Shown here: positions 31,767 through 42,100 of the stretch, piece after piece
How the letters are laid out: each line of letters starts with the position of its first letter
Numbering within the stretch: position 1 is the first letter of the stretch
Assembly (NCBI RefSeq): GCF_014190915.1
Contig: NZ_JACHVU010000009.1
Coordinates: forward strand, 124,001-188,000
Reading direction: 5' to 3'
DNA: 64,000 bases
Source: Mycolicibacterium iranicum
GTDB lineage: Bacteria > Actinomycetota > Actinomycetes > Mycobacteriales > Mycobacteriaceae
Notes under the pieces: model-generated
Databases searched by the model: none
Seen by the model: only the letters and a program-made list of their open reading frames with translations
What the model was told of the DNA's origin: nothing
Translations under genes and position numbers: made by a program

Positions 31767-32096
31767 ATGCAGACGGTACTCGACAGCAGCGCTCTGGCCC
31801 GGTTCGGCTGCGCGCTGTCCGATCCGACCCGCGCCGAAATCCTGCTGATCCTGCGCGACGGGCCCGGCTACCCGTCCGAACTCGCGGAGCGGATCGGCGT
31901 CTCCCGCCAGATCCTGTCCAATCACCTTGCGTGCCTTCGAGGTTGCGGACTGGTGACGGTGAGCCCCGAGGGCAGACGCAGCCGCTACGACCTCGCCGAC
32001 CCGCGGATCGCCCACGCGCTCACCGACCTCCTCGGCCTGGTGCTCGACGTGGATCCGGCCTGCTGTCCGGTATCCGACGACCAGGGGTGCTGCTGA
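31767..32096 (+). CDS. ArsR-family metal sensor, CmtR-like
   Basis: A 109-residue ArsR/SmtB repressor. The winged HTH includes YPSELAERIGVSRQILSNHLACLRGCGLV. Within it, Cys56 and Cys60 (ACLRGC) match the metal-binding pair of M. tuberculosis CmtR (Cys57, Cys61), which senses Cd and Pb. The C-terminus adds Cys99-Cys100 and Cys108-Cys109; CmtR uses one C-terminal Cys (Cys102) as third ligand. It is coupled by TGATG to a CDF-like transporter ending in CCG. The pair is therefore probably a soft-metal efflux operon under self-repression. Confidence 0.82.
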   Translation: MQTVLDSSALARFGCALSDPTRAEILLILRDGPGYPSELAERIGVSRQILSNHLACLRGCGLVTVSPEGRRSRYDLADPRIAHALTDLLGLVLDVDPACCPVSDDQGCC

Positions 32097-32704
32097 TGCC
32101 GGTCGATCTCGACCGTCGCGCCGTCCTGACCCGGCGGGTGCGTCTGCTGGTCGCCGCGACGATCACCTACAACCTCGTCGAGGCGGCCGTTGCCCTGACC
32201 GAAGGCGTGCGGGTCTCGTCGGCAGCGTTGATCGGATTCGGTCTCGACTCCCTCGTCGAGGTCTCCTCCGCGGCGGCGGTGGCCTGGCAGTTCTCCGCCC
32301 GGGACCCCGAGACCCGCGAGAAGGCGACCCTGCGGTTCATCGCGTTCACCTTCTTCGCCCTGGCCGCCTACGTCGCGGTCGATGCGATCCTCACCCTCGC
32401 GGGATGGCGCGAGACGCAGCCCTCACCCCTCGGCATCGTCGTCGCGGCGGCCAGCCTGGCGATCATGCCTGCGCTGTCCTATGCCCAGCGGCGCACCGGG
32501 CGTGAACTCGGATCCGCGTCCGCCGTGGCCGACGCGAAGCAGACGCTGCTGTGCACCTACCTGTCCGCTGTACTGCTCGGCGGCCTGGTCCTGCACGCCA
32601 CGACGGGGTGGACATGGGCCGATCCGGTGGCGGCGCTGGGCATCGCCGCGCTCGCCGTGCGCGAGGGCGTGGAGGCGTGGCGCGGCGACCCCTGCTGCGG
32701 CTGA
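32096..32704 (+). CDS. CDF-like cation transporter
   Basis: A 202-residue membrane protein with about five to six hydrophobic segments. LIGFGLDSLVEVSSAAAVAWQF resembles the second helix of cation diffusion facilitator proteins, with an Asp in the metal-site position and Glu after it. The cytoplasmic C-terminal domain of full CDF proteins is absent; the protein stops after the last helix with a short tail holding a Cys pair (DPCCG). It is co-translated with the CmtR-like sensor, so it is likely an exporter of Cd, Pb, Zn or Co. It ends 3 bp from the convergent nadE gene. Confidence 0.78.
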   Translation: MPVDLDRRAVLTRRVRLLVAATITYNLVEAAVALTEGVRVSSAALIGFGLDSLVEVSSAAAVAWQFSARDPETREKATLRFIAFTFFALAAYVAVDAILTLAGWRETQPSPLGIVVAAASLAIMPALSYAQRRTGRELGSASAVADAKQTLLCTYLSAVLLGGLVLHATTGWTWADPVAALGIAALAVREGVEAWRGDPCCG

Positions 32705-32707
32705 GGG

Positions 32708-34750
32708 CTATTCGGTGGGGATGGAGCGCTCGATCTCGTCGAGCCAGGTCCGCGCCGACATGTCCGACGGGGCACGCCAATCCCCCCGCGGGGACAGCGA
32801 CCCCCCGTGGGACACCTTGGGCCCGTTCGGTAGTGCGGAACGCTTGAACTGCGAGAACGAGTAGAAGCGCTCCGCGAAGACCTGCAGCCAGTGCCGGATC
32901 TCCTTGAGGGAGTAGGACGGCCGCTTGTTGTCGGGGATTCCCGGCGGCCAGTCGCCCTCGGCCGCGTCGCTCCAGGCATGCCAGGCCAGGAACGCCACCT
33001 TCGAGGGCCGGAAACCGTAGCGCAGCACCTGGAACAGCGAGAAATCCTGCAGCACATACGGACCGACCTTGTCCTGGCTGCTCTGGATCTCCTCGTCCTC
33101 GCCGGCAGGGACGAGCTCGGGGCTGATCTCGGTGTCGAGCACCGACTGCAGGACCTCGTTGACCGCGTCCTCGAACTGTTCAGAGGAGATGACCCAGCGG
33201 ATCAGGTGCTGGATCAACGTCTTGGGAACCCCGCCGTTGACGTTGTAGTGGGACATCTGGTCACCTACGCCGTAGGTCGACCAACCCAGTGCGAGTTCGG
33301 AGAGATCGCCGGTGCCGAGCACGATTCCGCCGCGCTGGTTGGCCAGCCGGAACAGGTAGTCCGTGCGGAGACCGGCCTGCACGTTCTCGAACGTGATGTC
33401 GTAGACCTTCTCCCCTCGGGAAAAGGGGTGGTCGATCTCGGACAGCATGATCTCCGCGGTCTGGCGGATGTCGATCTCGGAGAAGGTCACCCCGAGTGTC
33501 TCGCCGAGGCGCACGGCGTTGCTCTTGGTGCGGTCACCCGTCGCGAAGCCGGGCAGCGTGAACGCGAGGATGTCGCTGCGCGGACGGCCGAGCCGGTCCA
33601 TCGCGCGCGCCGCGACGATCAACGCGTGGGTGGAATCCAGCCCACCGGAGACACCGATGACGATCTTCGGCGAACCGATGGCCCGTAGCCGCTGCTCCAG
33701 CCCCGACACCTGGATGTTGTAGGCCTCGTAGCAGTCCTGTTGCAGGCGTGAGTAATCCGACGGCACGAACGGGAACCTCTCCACCTCGCGCCGCAACCCG
33801 ATGTCGCCGGGGGGCGGGTCGAGCAGGAACTCGATGCGCCGGTAGTCGTCGGCCTCGATCCCGTGGTGGACACGGTTGTCGTCGAACGTTCCCATCCGGA
33901 TGCGTTCGGCCCGCAGGAGTTCCAGGTCGACATCGGCGACCGAGCGGCGCACCCCCGACGGGAAGCGTTCGGACTCGGCCAGGCAGACGCCGTTCTCCCA
34001 GATCATCGTCTGGCCGTCCCAGGCCAGGTCGGTGGTCGACTCGCCCTCGCCCGCCGCGGCGTAGATGTAGGCGGCGAGGCATCGCGACGACGCCGAGCGG
34101 GCCAGCAGAGTGCGGTCCTCGGCACGACCGATGGTGATCGGACTGCCCGACAGGTTCGCCAGCACCGTGGCCCCGGCCAGCGCCGCCTCGGCGCTCGGCG
34201 GGATGGGCACGAACATGTCCTCACAGATCTCGACGTGCAGAACCAGGCCCGGGACATCGGTGGCGCAGAACAACAGGTCGGGACCGAAGGGCACCTCCGC
34301 GTCACCGATGCGGATGGTCCCCCGCACGTCGTCGCCCGGCGCGAGTTGCCGGCGTTCGTAGAACTCGCGGTAGGTGGGCAGGTAGGACTTCGGCACCACA
34401 CCGAGCAACCGGCCGCGGTGGATGACCACCGCGGTGTTGTAGACCCGGTTGCCGAACCTCAGCGGCGCGCCCACCACGAGCACCGGCATCAGGGCGGCCG
34501 ACTCGGCGACGAGCCGCAGCACCGCCTCGTGCACGGCCTCCAGCAGGGCGTCCTGCAGCAGGATGTCCTCGATCGAATATCCCGACAGCGTCAACTCCGG
34601 GAAGACGGCGACGGCTACGCTGTCGGCGTCGCAGTCCCGCGCCACCTCCAGCACGGTGTCCGCGTTCCCCACGGGATCGGCGAGCGACACCGGCTGCGTA
34701 CACGCAGCGACCCGGACAAAACCCTGCTGATACGCCGAGTAGAAATCCAT
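32708..34750 (-). CDS. nadE: Glutamine-dependent NAD+ synthetase
   Basis: A 680-residue two-domain enzyme that amidates deamido-NAD to NAD+. The N-terminal nitrilase-type glutaminase carries its triad: Glu in VFPELTLSG, Lys in PKSYLPTYREFYE and Cys in VEICEDMF. The C-terminal synthetase has the ATP-pyrophosphatase loop GVSGGLDSTHALI and later GTGDLSELALGW. The length matches the long mycobacterial form (Rv2438c). ATG 34750 is chosen; upstream frame to 34804 has no support. It works downstream of nadD at 19.2 kb and next to an NAD-consuming sirtuin gene. Confidence 0.93.
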   Translation of the reverse strand: MDFYSAYQQGFVRVAACTQPVSLADPVGNADTVLEVARDCDADSVAVAVFPELTLSGYSIEDILLQDALLEAVHEAVLRLVAESAALMPVLVVGAPLRFGNRVYNTAVVIHRGRLLGVVPKSYLPTYREFYERRQLAPGDDVRGTIRIGDAEVPFGPDLLFCATDVPGLVLHVEICEDMFVPIPPSAEAALAGATVLANLSGSPITIGRAEDRTLLARSASSRCLAAYIYAAAGEGESTTDLAWDGQTMIWENGVCLAESERFPSGVRRSVADVDLELLRAERIRMGTFDDNRVHHGIEADDYRRIEFLLDPPPGDIGLRREVERFPFVPSDYSRLQQDCYEAYNIQVSGLEQRLRAIGSPKIVIGVSGGLDSTHALIVAARAMDRLGRPRSDILAFTLPGFATGDRTKSNAVRLGETLGVTFSEIDIRQTAEIMLSEIDHPFSRGEKVYDITFENVQAGLRTDYLFRLANQRGGIVLGTGDLSELALGWSTYGVGDQMSHYNVNGGVPKTLIQHLIRWVISSEQFEDAVNEVLQSVLDTEISPELVPAGEDEEIQSSQDKVGPYVLQDFSLFQVLRYGFRPSKVAFLAWHAWSDAAEGDWPPGIPDNKRPSYSLKEIRHWLQVFAERFYSFSQFKRSALPNGPKVSHGGSLSPRGDWRAPSDMSARTWLDEIERSIPTE

Positions 34751-34923
34751 GGCCCCATTGTTGCCCGTCCTCGCCCGCGATATTCCTGGCCCGTGCCGCC
34801 ACATCCCGGCCGCACCTTCCTATCGCCGGACGCCACGGACATCCGTCGACGAGCTTCCGCGGGTGTCGGCCCGCTGACCAGCACCGACGCGGCCGCCGGA
34901 CCCGATCACCTACATTCGTAGGG

Positions 34924-35760
34924 GTGGAAGCACCGGAACTGGTCGCCCTACTGCAGGGCAGACGCGTCGCGGTGCTGACCGGCGCCGGCATCTCCACCGA
35001 CTCGGGCATCCCCGATTACCGCGGGCCCGACTCTCCTCCGAGCAACCCGATGACGATCCGCCAGTTCACCACCGACGCGCAGTTCCGGCAGCGCTATTGG
35101 GCCCGCAATCACCTGGGGTGGCGGCACATGGACCGGACGCAACCCAACGCGGGGCACCGGGCGCTGGCGACGCTGGAGCGGGCCGGGGTGGTGACCGGGC
35201 TGATCACCCAGAACGTGGACCTCCTGCACACCAAGGCGGGCAGCAGGAACGTCATCAACCTGCACGGGACCTACGCGCAGGTGGTCTGCCTGAACTGCGC
35301 GCGCACCATGCCGCGCGCCGCGCTCGCCGATCTGCTGGAGGCGGCCAACCCCGGTTTCGCCGAGAGGGCCGCATCGGTGGGCGGCATCGCCGTGGCCCCC
35401 GACGCCGACGCCGTGGTCGACGACACCGCGACGTTCCGGATCGTCGACTGTCCGCACTGTGGCGGCATGCTCAAACCCGACATCGTGTACTTCGGCGAGA
35501 GCGTGCCCAAAGGACGTGTGGACGAGGCGTATTCGATGGTGGACGCCGCCGACGCGCTGCTGGTGGCCGGATCGTCGCTGACGGTGTACTCGGGCTACCG
35601 CTTCGTCCGGCACGCCGCCGCGGCGAAGATCCCGGTCGCCATCATCAATCGCGGCCGCACCCGGGGAGACGATCTCGCCTCCGTCACGCTCGACAGCGGG
35701 TGCTCACCGATGTTGGCGCTGCTGGCCGACGAACTGCCCGCGGTCGCCACTACAGCCTGA
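34924..35760 (+). CDS. Sir2-family NAD-dependent protein deacylase
   Basis: A 278-residue sirtuin. NAD-binding GAGISTDSGIPDYRG lies at about residues 20-34, TQNVDLLH near 100, the catalytic His in NLHGTY near 119, and two zinc CxxC pairs (CLNC and CPHC). A long acidic insertion lies between the zinc pairs (VAPDADAVVDDTATF). It removes acyl groups from lysine using NAD. The start is GTG 34924 with TACATT at 34911-34916, 7 nt upstream: a leaderless -10. It is adjacent to nadE, but on the opposite strand. Confidence 0.87.
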   Translation: MEAPELVALLQGRRVAVLTGAGISTDSGIPDYRGPDSPPSNPMTIRQFTTDAQFRQRYWARNHLGWRHMDRTQPNAGHRALATLERAGVVTGLITQNVDLLHTKAGSRNVINLHGTYAQVVCLNCARTMPRAALADLLEAANPGFAERAASVGGIAVAPDADAVVDDTATFRIVDCPHCGGMLKPDIVYFGESVPKGRVDEAYSMVDAADALLVAGSSLTVYSGYRFVRHAAAAKIPVAIINRGRTRGDDLASVTLDSGCSPMLALLADELPAVATTA

Positions 35761-35762
35761 CC

Positions 35763-36875
35763 TCACACGGCGACGAGATCGTCGGCATGCACTGCGGGCC
35801 TGCGCATCTCGGCAGGAAGATCCGACGTGGACCGGCCCAGCATGGTCGCCAGCTCCGCCGCGTCGTAGGCGACGACCCCGCGGGCCACCATCTCGCCTTC
35901 GTGATCGCGCAGTTCGACGACGTCGCCCCCGTAGAACCTCCCGGACAGTGCGGTGATGCCGGCGGGCAGCAGTGAGCGACGCTGGCGCACCACCGCCCTG
36001 ACCGCACCCTCGTCGAGGGTCAGCGCCCCGGACGCCTCTGCGGCGTAGCGCACCCAGAATCTGCGGGCGGACATCCGCTCCGGACGGGGTGCGAAAACCG
36101 TTCCCACGGAGGCGCTCTCGAGGGCAGCGGCCGCATCGGAGGCCGCTGCGAGCAGCACCGGCACACCGGCGTCGGCGGCGAGCAGCGCCGAGGACAGTTT
36201 CGACGCCATACCACCGGTGCCCAGATGGCTTCCCCGCCCGGCCGTCACCCCCTGCAGATCGTTCGGTCCGGAGACCTCGGAGATGAAGCGCGCCGGATTC
36301 TGCGGCGACGCCTTGCGCGGATCCCCGTCGTAGAGGCCGTCGATATCGCTGAGCAGTATCAGCGCGTCGGCCCCGATCAGGTGGGCCACCAGTGCCGACA
36401 GCCGGTCGTTGTCGCCGAACCTGATCTCGTTGGTCGCCACAGTGTCGTTCTCGTTGACGATCGCCACCGCGTGCAGCGCGCGCAGCCGGTCCAGGGTGCG
36501 CTGAGCGTTGGTGTGCTGCACCCGCATCGAGATGTCGTGGGCGGTGAGCAGCACCTGCCCCACCGTGCGCCCGTACCGTCCGAACGCAGCACTCCAGGAA
36601 TTGACCAGCGCAACCTGTCCCACGCTGGCCGCGGCCTGCTTGGTGGCGAGGTCGGTGGGCCGTTTGGTCAGCCGCAGCGGCTCGATGCCGGCCGCGATCG
36701 CACCGGAGGACACGATCACGACATCGGACCCGGACTTCATCCGCGCTTCGATGGCGTCGGCCAGGTACTGCAGCCTGCCCGCATCGAACTCACCCGACGG
36801 ATTCGTCAGCGCGGTGGTACCGATCTTGACGACGACCGACCGCGCGCCGCGGATGGCGTCCCGGTGCTCGCTCAC
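35763..36875 (-). CDS. proB: Glutamate 5-kinase
   Basis: A 370-residue ProB, phosphorylating glutamate as the first step of proline synthesis. The amino-acid kinase domain shows VVVKIGTTALT, VIVSSGAIAAG, NENDTVA and GRGSHLGTGGMASKL; the C-terminal 90 residues form a PUA domain (GALTLDEGAVRAV...GGDVVELRD). GTG 36875 overlaps the obg stop (GTGA). It is the last gene of the rplU-rpmA-obg-proB operon, a conserved mycobacterial order. Confidence 0.93.
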   Translation of the reverse strand: MSEHRDAIRGARSVVVKIGTTALTNPSGEFDAGRLQYLADAIEARMKSGSDVVIVSSGAIAAGIEPLRLTKRPTDLATKQAAASVGQVALVNSWSAAFGRYGRTVGQVLLTAHDISMRVQHTNAQRTLDRLRALHAVAIVNENDTVATNEIRFGDNDRLSALVAHLIGADALILLSDIDGLYDGDPRKASPQNPARFISEVSGPNDLQGVTAGRGSHLGTGGMASKLSSALLAADAGVPVLLAAASDAAAALESASVGTVFAPRPERMSARRFWVRYAAEASGALTLDEGAVRAVVRQRRSLLPAGITALSGRFYGGDVVELRDHEGEMVARGVVAYDAAELATMLGRSTSDLPAEMRRPAVHADDLVAV

Positions 36876-38317
36876 TCTTCGTCGTCGCCCTGCCTGCGCG
36901 CCTTCCGCGCGGCCTTGCGTTCGTCGGCGCCGACACGTTCGGTCTGTTCGAGCCGGATGTCGGTGCCGCGGCCCGACATGTGCACGTCCACCCCGGCCGG
37001 TGTCTGGGGCTCCCAGTCGAACGTCATGTCCCCGATGGTCACCGCGCACCCGGGCCGCGCACCCTGCTTGAGGAGTTCGTCTTCGACGCCCAGACGCGCC
37101 AGGCGGTCACCGAGGTAGCCGACGGCCTCGTCGTTGTCGAAGTTCGTCTGGGCCACCCACCGCTGCGGCCTCGTGCCCTTGACGACGAACCCGCCGTCGC
37201 CGTCGGACTCGACGCTGAACGAGGTCTCGTCGACGGCGATGGGCCGGATGACGGCGCGCCGCGGCACCGCGGCAGGCTGGGTCGCGCGGTACGCCGCAAC
37301 CATGTCCCAGAGGGCGAACGTCAAGGGGCGCAGCCCTTCCCGCGCCACGGTCGAGATCTCGTACACCGGCCAGCCGAACCTCTGCTCAACCTCGTCGCGG
37401 ACGAAGTCGGCGAGCTCGCGCGCATCCGGCACGTCGATCTTGTTCAGCACGACCGCGCGGGGGCGCTCGGCCAGGTCGCCCAGTGTCGAATCCCCCTGTA
37501 GCGTCGGCACGTACGCCGCGATCTCGGCCTCCAGGGCCTCGATGTCGGAGATCGGATCGCGACCCGGCTCCAGCGTCGCGCAGTCCACGACGTGGACCAG
37601 CACCGCGCAGCGTTCGATGTGACGGAGGAAGTCCAGGCCCAGGCCGCGCCCCTCCGAGGCACCCGGGATCAGACCGGGGACATCGGCGACGGTGAAGGTG
37701 TGCTCCCCCGCCGAGACGACACCGAGATTGGGGGCCAGGGTGGTGAAGGGGTAGTCCGCGATCTTGGGCTTGGCCGCAGAGATGGCCGACACCAGCGACG
37801 ACTTGCCCGCCGAGGGGAATCCCACCAGGCCGACGTCGGCGACCGTCTTGAGCTCCAGGGTGAGGTCGCGGCTCTCGCCCTTCTCGCCCAGCAGCGCGAA
37901 GCCGGGGGCTTTGCGCGCCCGCGACGCCAGGGCCGCGTTTCCGAGGCCTCCCCGGCCGCCGGCCGCGGCCTCGAACCGGGTGCCCGTTCCGACCAGGTCG
38001 GCGAGTATCTGCCCCTGCTCGTCGAGTACGACGGTCCCATCGGGGACCTTCACTTCCAGATCGGCTCCCGCGGCGCCGTCCCGGTTGCTGCCGGCGCCCT
38101 GCTTGCCCGACGGGGCCACCACATGCGGATGGAAGTGGAAGTCCAGGAGGGTGTGCACCTGGGGGTCGACGACGAAGACGATACTTCCGCCGCGCCCACC
38201 GTTGCCGCCGTCGGGGCCACCGAGGGGCTTGAACTTCTCGCGGTGTACCGAGGCGCAGCCGTTACCGCCGTTGCCCGCCCGCGCGTGGATGACAACGCGA
38301 TCGATGAAGCGGGGCAT
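36872..38317 (-). CDS. obg: Obg/CgtA GTPase
   Basis: A 481-residue Obg GTPase acting in 50S assembly and stress response. The N-terminal Gly-rich Obg fold (FIDRVVIHARAGNGGNG; GGPDGGNGGRGG) precedes the G domain with GFPSAGKSS (P-loop near 168), DVPGLIPGASEGRGLG (switch/G3) and NKID (G4). The C-terminal OCT domain and a charged tail follow. A GGAAAGGACG ribosome-binding site precedes the ATG. It is part of the ribosomal protein operon with rplU and rpmA. Confidence 0.95.
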   Translation of the reverse strand: MPRFIDRVVIHARAGNGGNGCASVHREKFKPLGGPDGGNGGRGGSIVFVVDPQVHTLLDFHFHPHVVAPSGKQGAGSNRDGAAGADLEVKVPDGTVVLDEQGQILADLVGTGTRFEAAAGGRGGLGNAALASRARKAPGFALLGEKGESRDLTLELKTVADVGLVGFPSAGKSSLVSAISAAKPKIADYPFTTLAPNLGVVSAGEHTFTVADVPGLIPGASEGRGLGLDFLRHIERCAVLVHVVDCATLEPGRDPISDIEALEAEIAAYVPTLQGDSTLGDLAERPRAVVLNKIDVPDARELADFVRDEVEQRFGWPVYEISTVAREGLRPLTFALWDMVAAYRATQPAAVPRRAVIRPIAVDETSFSVESDGDGGFVVKGTRPQRWVAQTNFDNDEAVGYLGDRLARLGVEDELLKQGARPGCAVTIGDMTFDWEPQTPAGVDVHMSGRGTDIRLEQTERVGADERKAARKARRQGDDEE

Positions 38318-38406
38318 CGGACGTCCTTTCCATGACGAAATCTACGTTTTGCAGGCCTGAGCGCGAGGGCCGTCGGTGCAAAACGTCGATCTCGGCGTCG
38401 AGGACC

Positions 38407-38673
38407 TCAGGCGTCGGTGCGCGCGACGCGGACGATGTTGACGAACTTGCGTCCGCGCTTGGTGCCGAACTCCACCGCGCCGGGGGCGGTCGCGAACAGC
38501 GTGTCGTCGCCGCCACGGCCGACGTTCACGCCGGGGTGGAAGTGGGTGCCGCGCTGGCGGACGAGGATCTCGCCGGCCTTGACGATCTGCCCGCCGAAAC
38601 GCTTGACGCCGAGCCGCTGCGCATTGGAGTCACGACCGTTGCGTGAGCTGGAAGCGCCCTTCTTGTGTGCCAT
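38407..38673 (-). CDS. rpmA: Large ribosomal subunit protein bL27
   Basis: An 88-residue bL27: MAHKKGASSSRNGRDSNAQR and the RQRGTHFHPGVNVGRGGDDTLFA signature are complete. Its N-terminal tail reaches the peptidyl transferase centre. It lies 17 bp after rplU and 89 bp before obg. Confidence 0.97.
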   Translation of the reverse strand: MAHKKGASSSRNGRDSNAQRLGVKRFGGQIVKAGEILVRQRGTHFHPGVNVGRGGDDTLFATAPGAVEFGTKRGRKFVNIVRVARTDA

Positions 38674-38690
38674 GTGTGTCGCTCCCGTCG

Positions 38691-39014
38691 TTACTTGATG
38701 CCGGTGACCTTGAGCACCGTCAACTGCTGACGGTGACCCTGGCGCTTGTGATAGCCGGTCTTGTTCTTGAACTTGTGGATACGGATCTTGGGGCCCTTGG
38801 TGTGCTCGAGAACCTCGCCGGTCACCGCGACCTTCTCCAGCGCCGAGGCGTCGGTGGTGACGTTCGCACCGTCGACGACCAGTGCGACCGGCAGCGAGAC
38901 CGACGCACCGGGCTCGACGTCGAGCTTCTCCACCTTGACGATGTCACCGGCTGCGACCTTGTACTGCTTGCCACCGGTCTTGACGATCGCGTACGTGGCT
39001 GTATTCGCTGCCAT
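38691..39014 (-). CDS. rplU: Large ribosomal subunit protein bL21
   Basis: A 107-residue bL21: YAIVKTGGKQYKVAAGD at the N-terminus and KFKNKTGYHKRQGHRQ near the C-terminus. It is the first gene of the rplU-rpmA-obg-proB operon. A promoter with consensus-like -35 and -10 boxes lies upstream. Confidence 0.97.
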   Translation of the reverse strand: MAANTATYAIVKTGGKQYKVAAGDIVKVEKLDVEPGASVSLPVALVVDGANVTTDASALEKVAVTGEVLEHTKGPKIRIHKFKNKTGYHKRQGHRQQLTVLKVTGIK

Positions 39015-39136
39015 CGCTTGGTCTTCCTCTGCTCTGCGTGCGGGCGCGCATCACCGGGGGTGTGCGTGCGGGTCTGGGTGGGGATCTCGTCCCCGTCTCC
39101 GGCCGGCTGTGGGCAGGCCCTGGAGACAACTGGTCA

Positions 39137-39166
39137 AGGGTACGTGACCAGCGGGGAGAGGGTCAA
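39137..39166 (-). promoter_or_regulatory. Promoter of rplU-rpmA-obg-proB
   Basis: On the minus strand TTGACC (39161-39166) and TACCCT (39137-39142) are separated by 18 nt, matching mycobacterial SigA -35 and -10 boxes. The start of transcription would be near 39130, leaving a leader of about 115 nt before rplU. The promoter lies just after the rne stop codon. Confidence 0.65.
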
Positions 39167-39171
39167 ACCGC

Positions 39172-42100
39172 TCAGTCGCGGCTCGGCGGACCTGCGGGTC
39201 GCGCCGCGGCGCGCCGGCGCTGTCTGCCTACCGGGGCCGCGACGACGGGTTCGTCGTCCTCGTCCTCGTCATCGGAGTCGTCCTCGTCATCGGAGTCGTC
39301 ATCCTCGTCATCTGAGAAGTCGTCCTCGTCCTCATCGGAGTCGTCGTCCTCGTCCTCATCAGAGTCGTCGTCCTCGTCCTCGTCGTCGAGCTCGTCGATG
39401 TCGTCCTCGTCGTCCTCGGAGTCGTCGTCCTCGGAGTCTTCGTCGTCATCGAGGTCGATCTCGTCCGTGTCGTCGTCGGAGTCCTCGTCCGTATCGTCGT
39501 CGGTGTCGTCGTCCTCCGACTCGTCGTCGGAGTCCTCGTCACCGAACTCGTCGTCCGTGTCGTCCGTGTCGTCCGAGACGACCGCGGCGGCGTCGGCATC
39601 GAGCTCGCCGACATCCTCGGCGACGGCGGTGCCCTCGTCGGTGTCGCCGTCCTCGTCATCCTCATGCTTGCCGTTGGCCGCGGCCATCGCCTTGAACATC
39701 GGATGCTCACCGGGCGAGTGCGCGGGCACCTTGACGACCGGGACTTCCTGTTCGGTCCGTCCGCCACGCTTGCCGCGCTTGCTGCGGCGTCCCCCGCCTC
39801 CGCCGCCGCCACCGCCGGCGCCGCCCGATTCGGCCTTGCGGCCGTTGGACGCCGACATCGAATCGACCGGATCGCCGTGCAACACGATGCCGCGCCCCGC
39901 GCAGTGCGAGCAGGTGGTCGAGAACGCCTCGACCAGACCCGTCCCCAGCCGCTTCCGGGTCAGCTGCACCAATCCCAGCGACGTCACCTCGGACACCTGG
40001 TGGCGTGTGCGGTCACGGGCCAGCGCCTCGGTCAGACGTCGCAGCACCAAGTCCCGGTTCGACTCCAGCACCATGTCGATGAAGTCGATGACGACGATGC
40101 CGCCGATGTCGCGCAGCCGCAGCTGGCGCACGATCTCCTCGGCCGCCTCCAGGTTGTTGCGGGTGACGGTCTGCTCGAGGTTGCCGCCCGATCCGGTGAA
40201 CTTGCCGGTGTTGACGTCGACGACCGTCATCGCCTCGGTGCGGTCGATGACGAGCGTGCCGCCCGACGGCAGCCAGACCTTGCGGTCCATCGCCTTGGCC
40301 AACTGCTCGTCGATGCGGTGCACCGCGAACACATCCGGGGCCGTCCCGCCTTCGGAGTTACCAGCGGGCTCGTACTTCGTCATCCGCGGCAGCAGCTCGG
40401 GTGCGACCGCGTTGACGTAGTCGTTGATGGTGTTCCACGCGTCGTCGCCCGACACGATCAGGCCGGAGAAGTCCTCGTTGAACAGGTCGCGGATGACCTT
40501 GACCAGCACGTCGGGCTCTTCGTACAGCGCGACCGCGGCGCCGGCCTTCTTCTTGGTGATCTCGGCGGCCTTGGCCTCGATCTCGGTCCACCGCTGCTGC
40601 AGGCGTTCGACATCGCTGCGGATGTCCTCTTCCTTGACGCCCTCCGAGGCGGTCCGGATGATCACGCCGGCGTCCGACGGGACGACCTCACGCAGGATCT
40701 CCTTGAGCCTCTGCCGCTCGGTGTCGGGCAGCTTGCGGCTGATGCCGGTCGACGACGCACCGGGGACATAGACCAGGTAGCGCCCGGCCAGCGACACCTG
40801 GGTGGTCAGACGGGCGCCCTTGTGCCCGACGGGGTCCTTGCTCACCTGCACGACGACGTAGTCGCCGGGCTTGAGGGCCTGCTCGATCTTGCGCTGCGCA
40901 CCCCCGAGACCCGCGGCCTCCCAGTTCACCTCGCCGGCGTAGAGCACACCGTTGCGTCCGCGGCCGATGTCGACGAACGCCGCTTCCATCGACGGGAGCA
41001 CGTTCTGCACGATGCCGAGGTAGATGTTGCCGACCAGCGAGACCTGCGCCGCCGACGTCACGAAGTGCTCGACCACCACGCCGTCTTCGAGGACGGCGAT
41101 CTGGGTGTAGCGGGCGCCCTCGTGGGGCGGTTCGGTGCGCACCTTGTCGCGCACGACCATCGTGCGCTCCACGGCTTCGCGGCGGGCCAGGAACTCGGCT
41201 TCGGACAGGATGGGCGGTCGGCGCCGTCCGGCGTCGCGCCCGTCCCGCCGACGCTGGCGCTTGGCCTCCAGCCGGGTGGAGCCGCTGATGCCCTGGATCT
41301 CGTTGTCCGACGACGACTTCTCCGACCGCCCGGACTTCCGGGGTTCGCGTTCGTGGACGACGGTGTTGGGCGGATCGTCGGGTGCGCCGTTGCTGTCGCC
41401 GTCCTCGTCGGAACCGGACTTGCGGCGACGTCGCCGGCGGCGGCGGCGGCTGTTTCCGTCGCCACCGGAACCGTCGTCCTCGCCCGCATCGTCGTCGGTG
41501 TCGTCGTCGGATTCGGACTTGTCGGTCTCGGCGTCGCCGTCGGTGTCACCGTCGGCACCCGGCTCGTCGCCGTTCTGCTCCCCGCGACCACGGCCACGGC
41601 CACGGCGGCCGCGTCGGCGCCGCTTGGCGGCCGGCCGCTCGGCGTCGTCACCGTCACCGTCCGCGTCGCCGGCCTCGGTGTCGCCGGCGTCGTCGACGTC
41701 GTCGCTGTCGGCGGTGTCCTCCTCGGCCTCGTCGTACGGCTCTTGGAATCGCACCGGCTGAGGCGCCACGAACAGCGGCAGGTAATCGGCGGGTTCGGTG
41801 GTGGGGCCGGACGCGGGCGCCTCCAGGATCAGCCGTGACTCCGGCTCCTCCTCGGCGGTCTCGCCACCGTTTGGCGCGTCGTCGGCATTCGCTGCCGGAG
41901 CCTCGTCCGGCGTTGCCGACGGCGCCTCGGGCTGCACAGCAGCCTCGGCGGCGTCGGTGGTGGGCTCATCGGCCGGTGCGGGGGCGGCGTCGGGCTCCGG
42001 GGCGGCCAGCACCTCGCGGACGCGGTCGGCCTCCTCCCGGCCCACGGTGGAGTGCGCACTGCGGGCGCGGCCGTCGACCTCGAGGAGCGCGTCGATGATG

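Noticed and set aside
39038..40420. Plus-strand serine-rich frame of 460 residues
   Set aside because: Direct antisense of the acidic tail of RNase E (Asp/Glu codons read as Ser/Val in the other strand).
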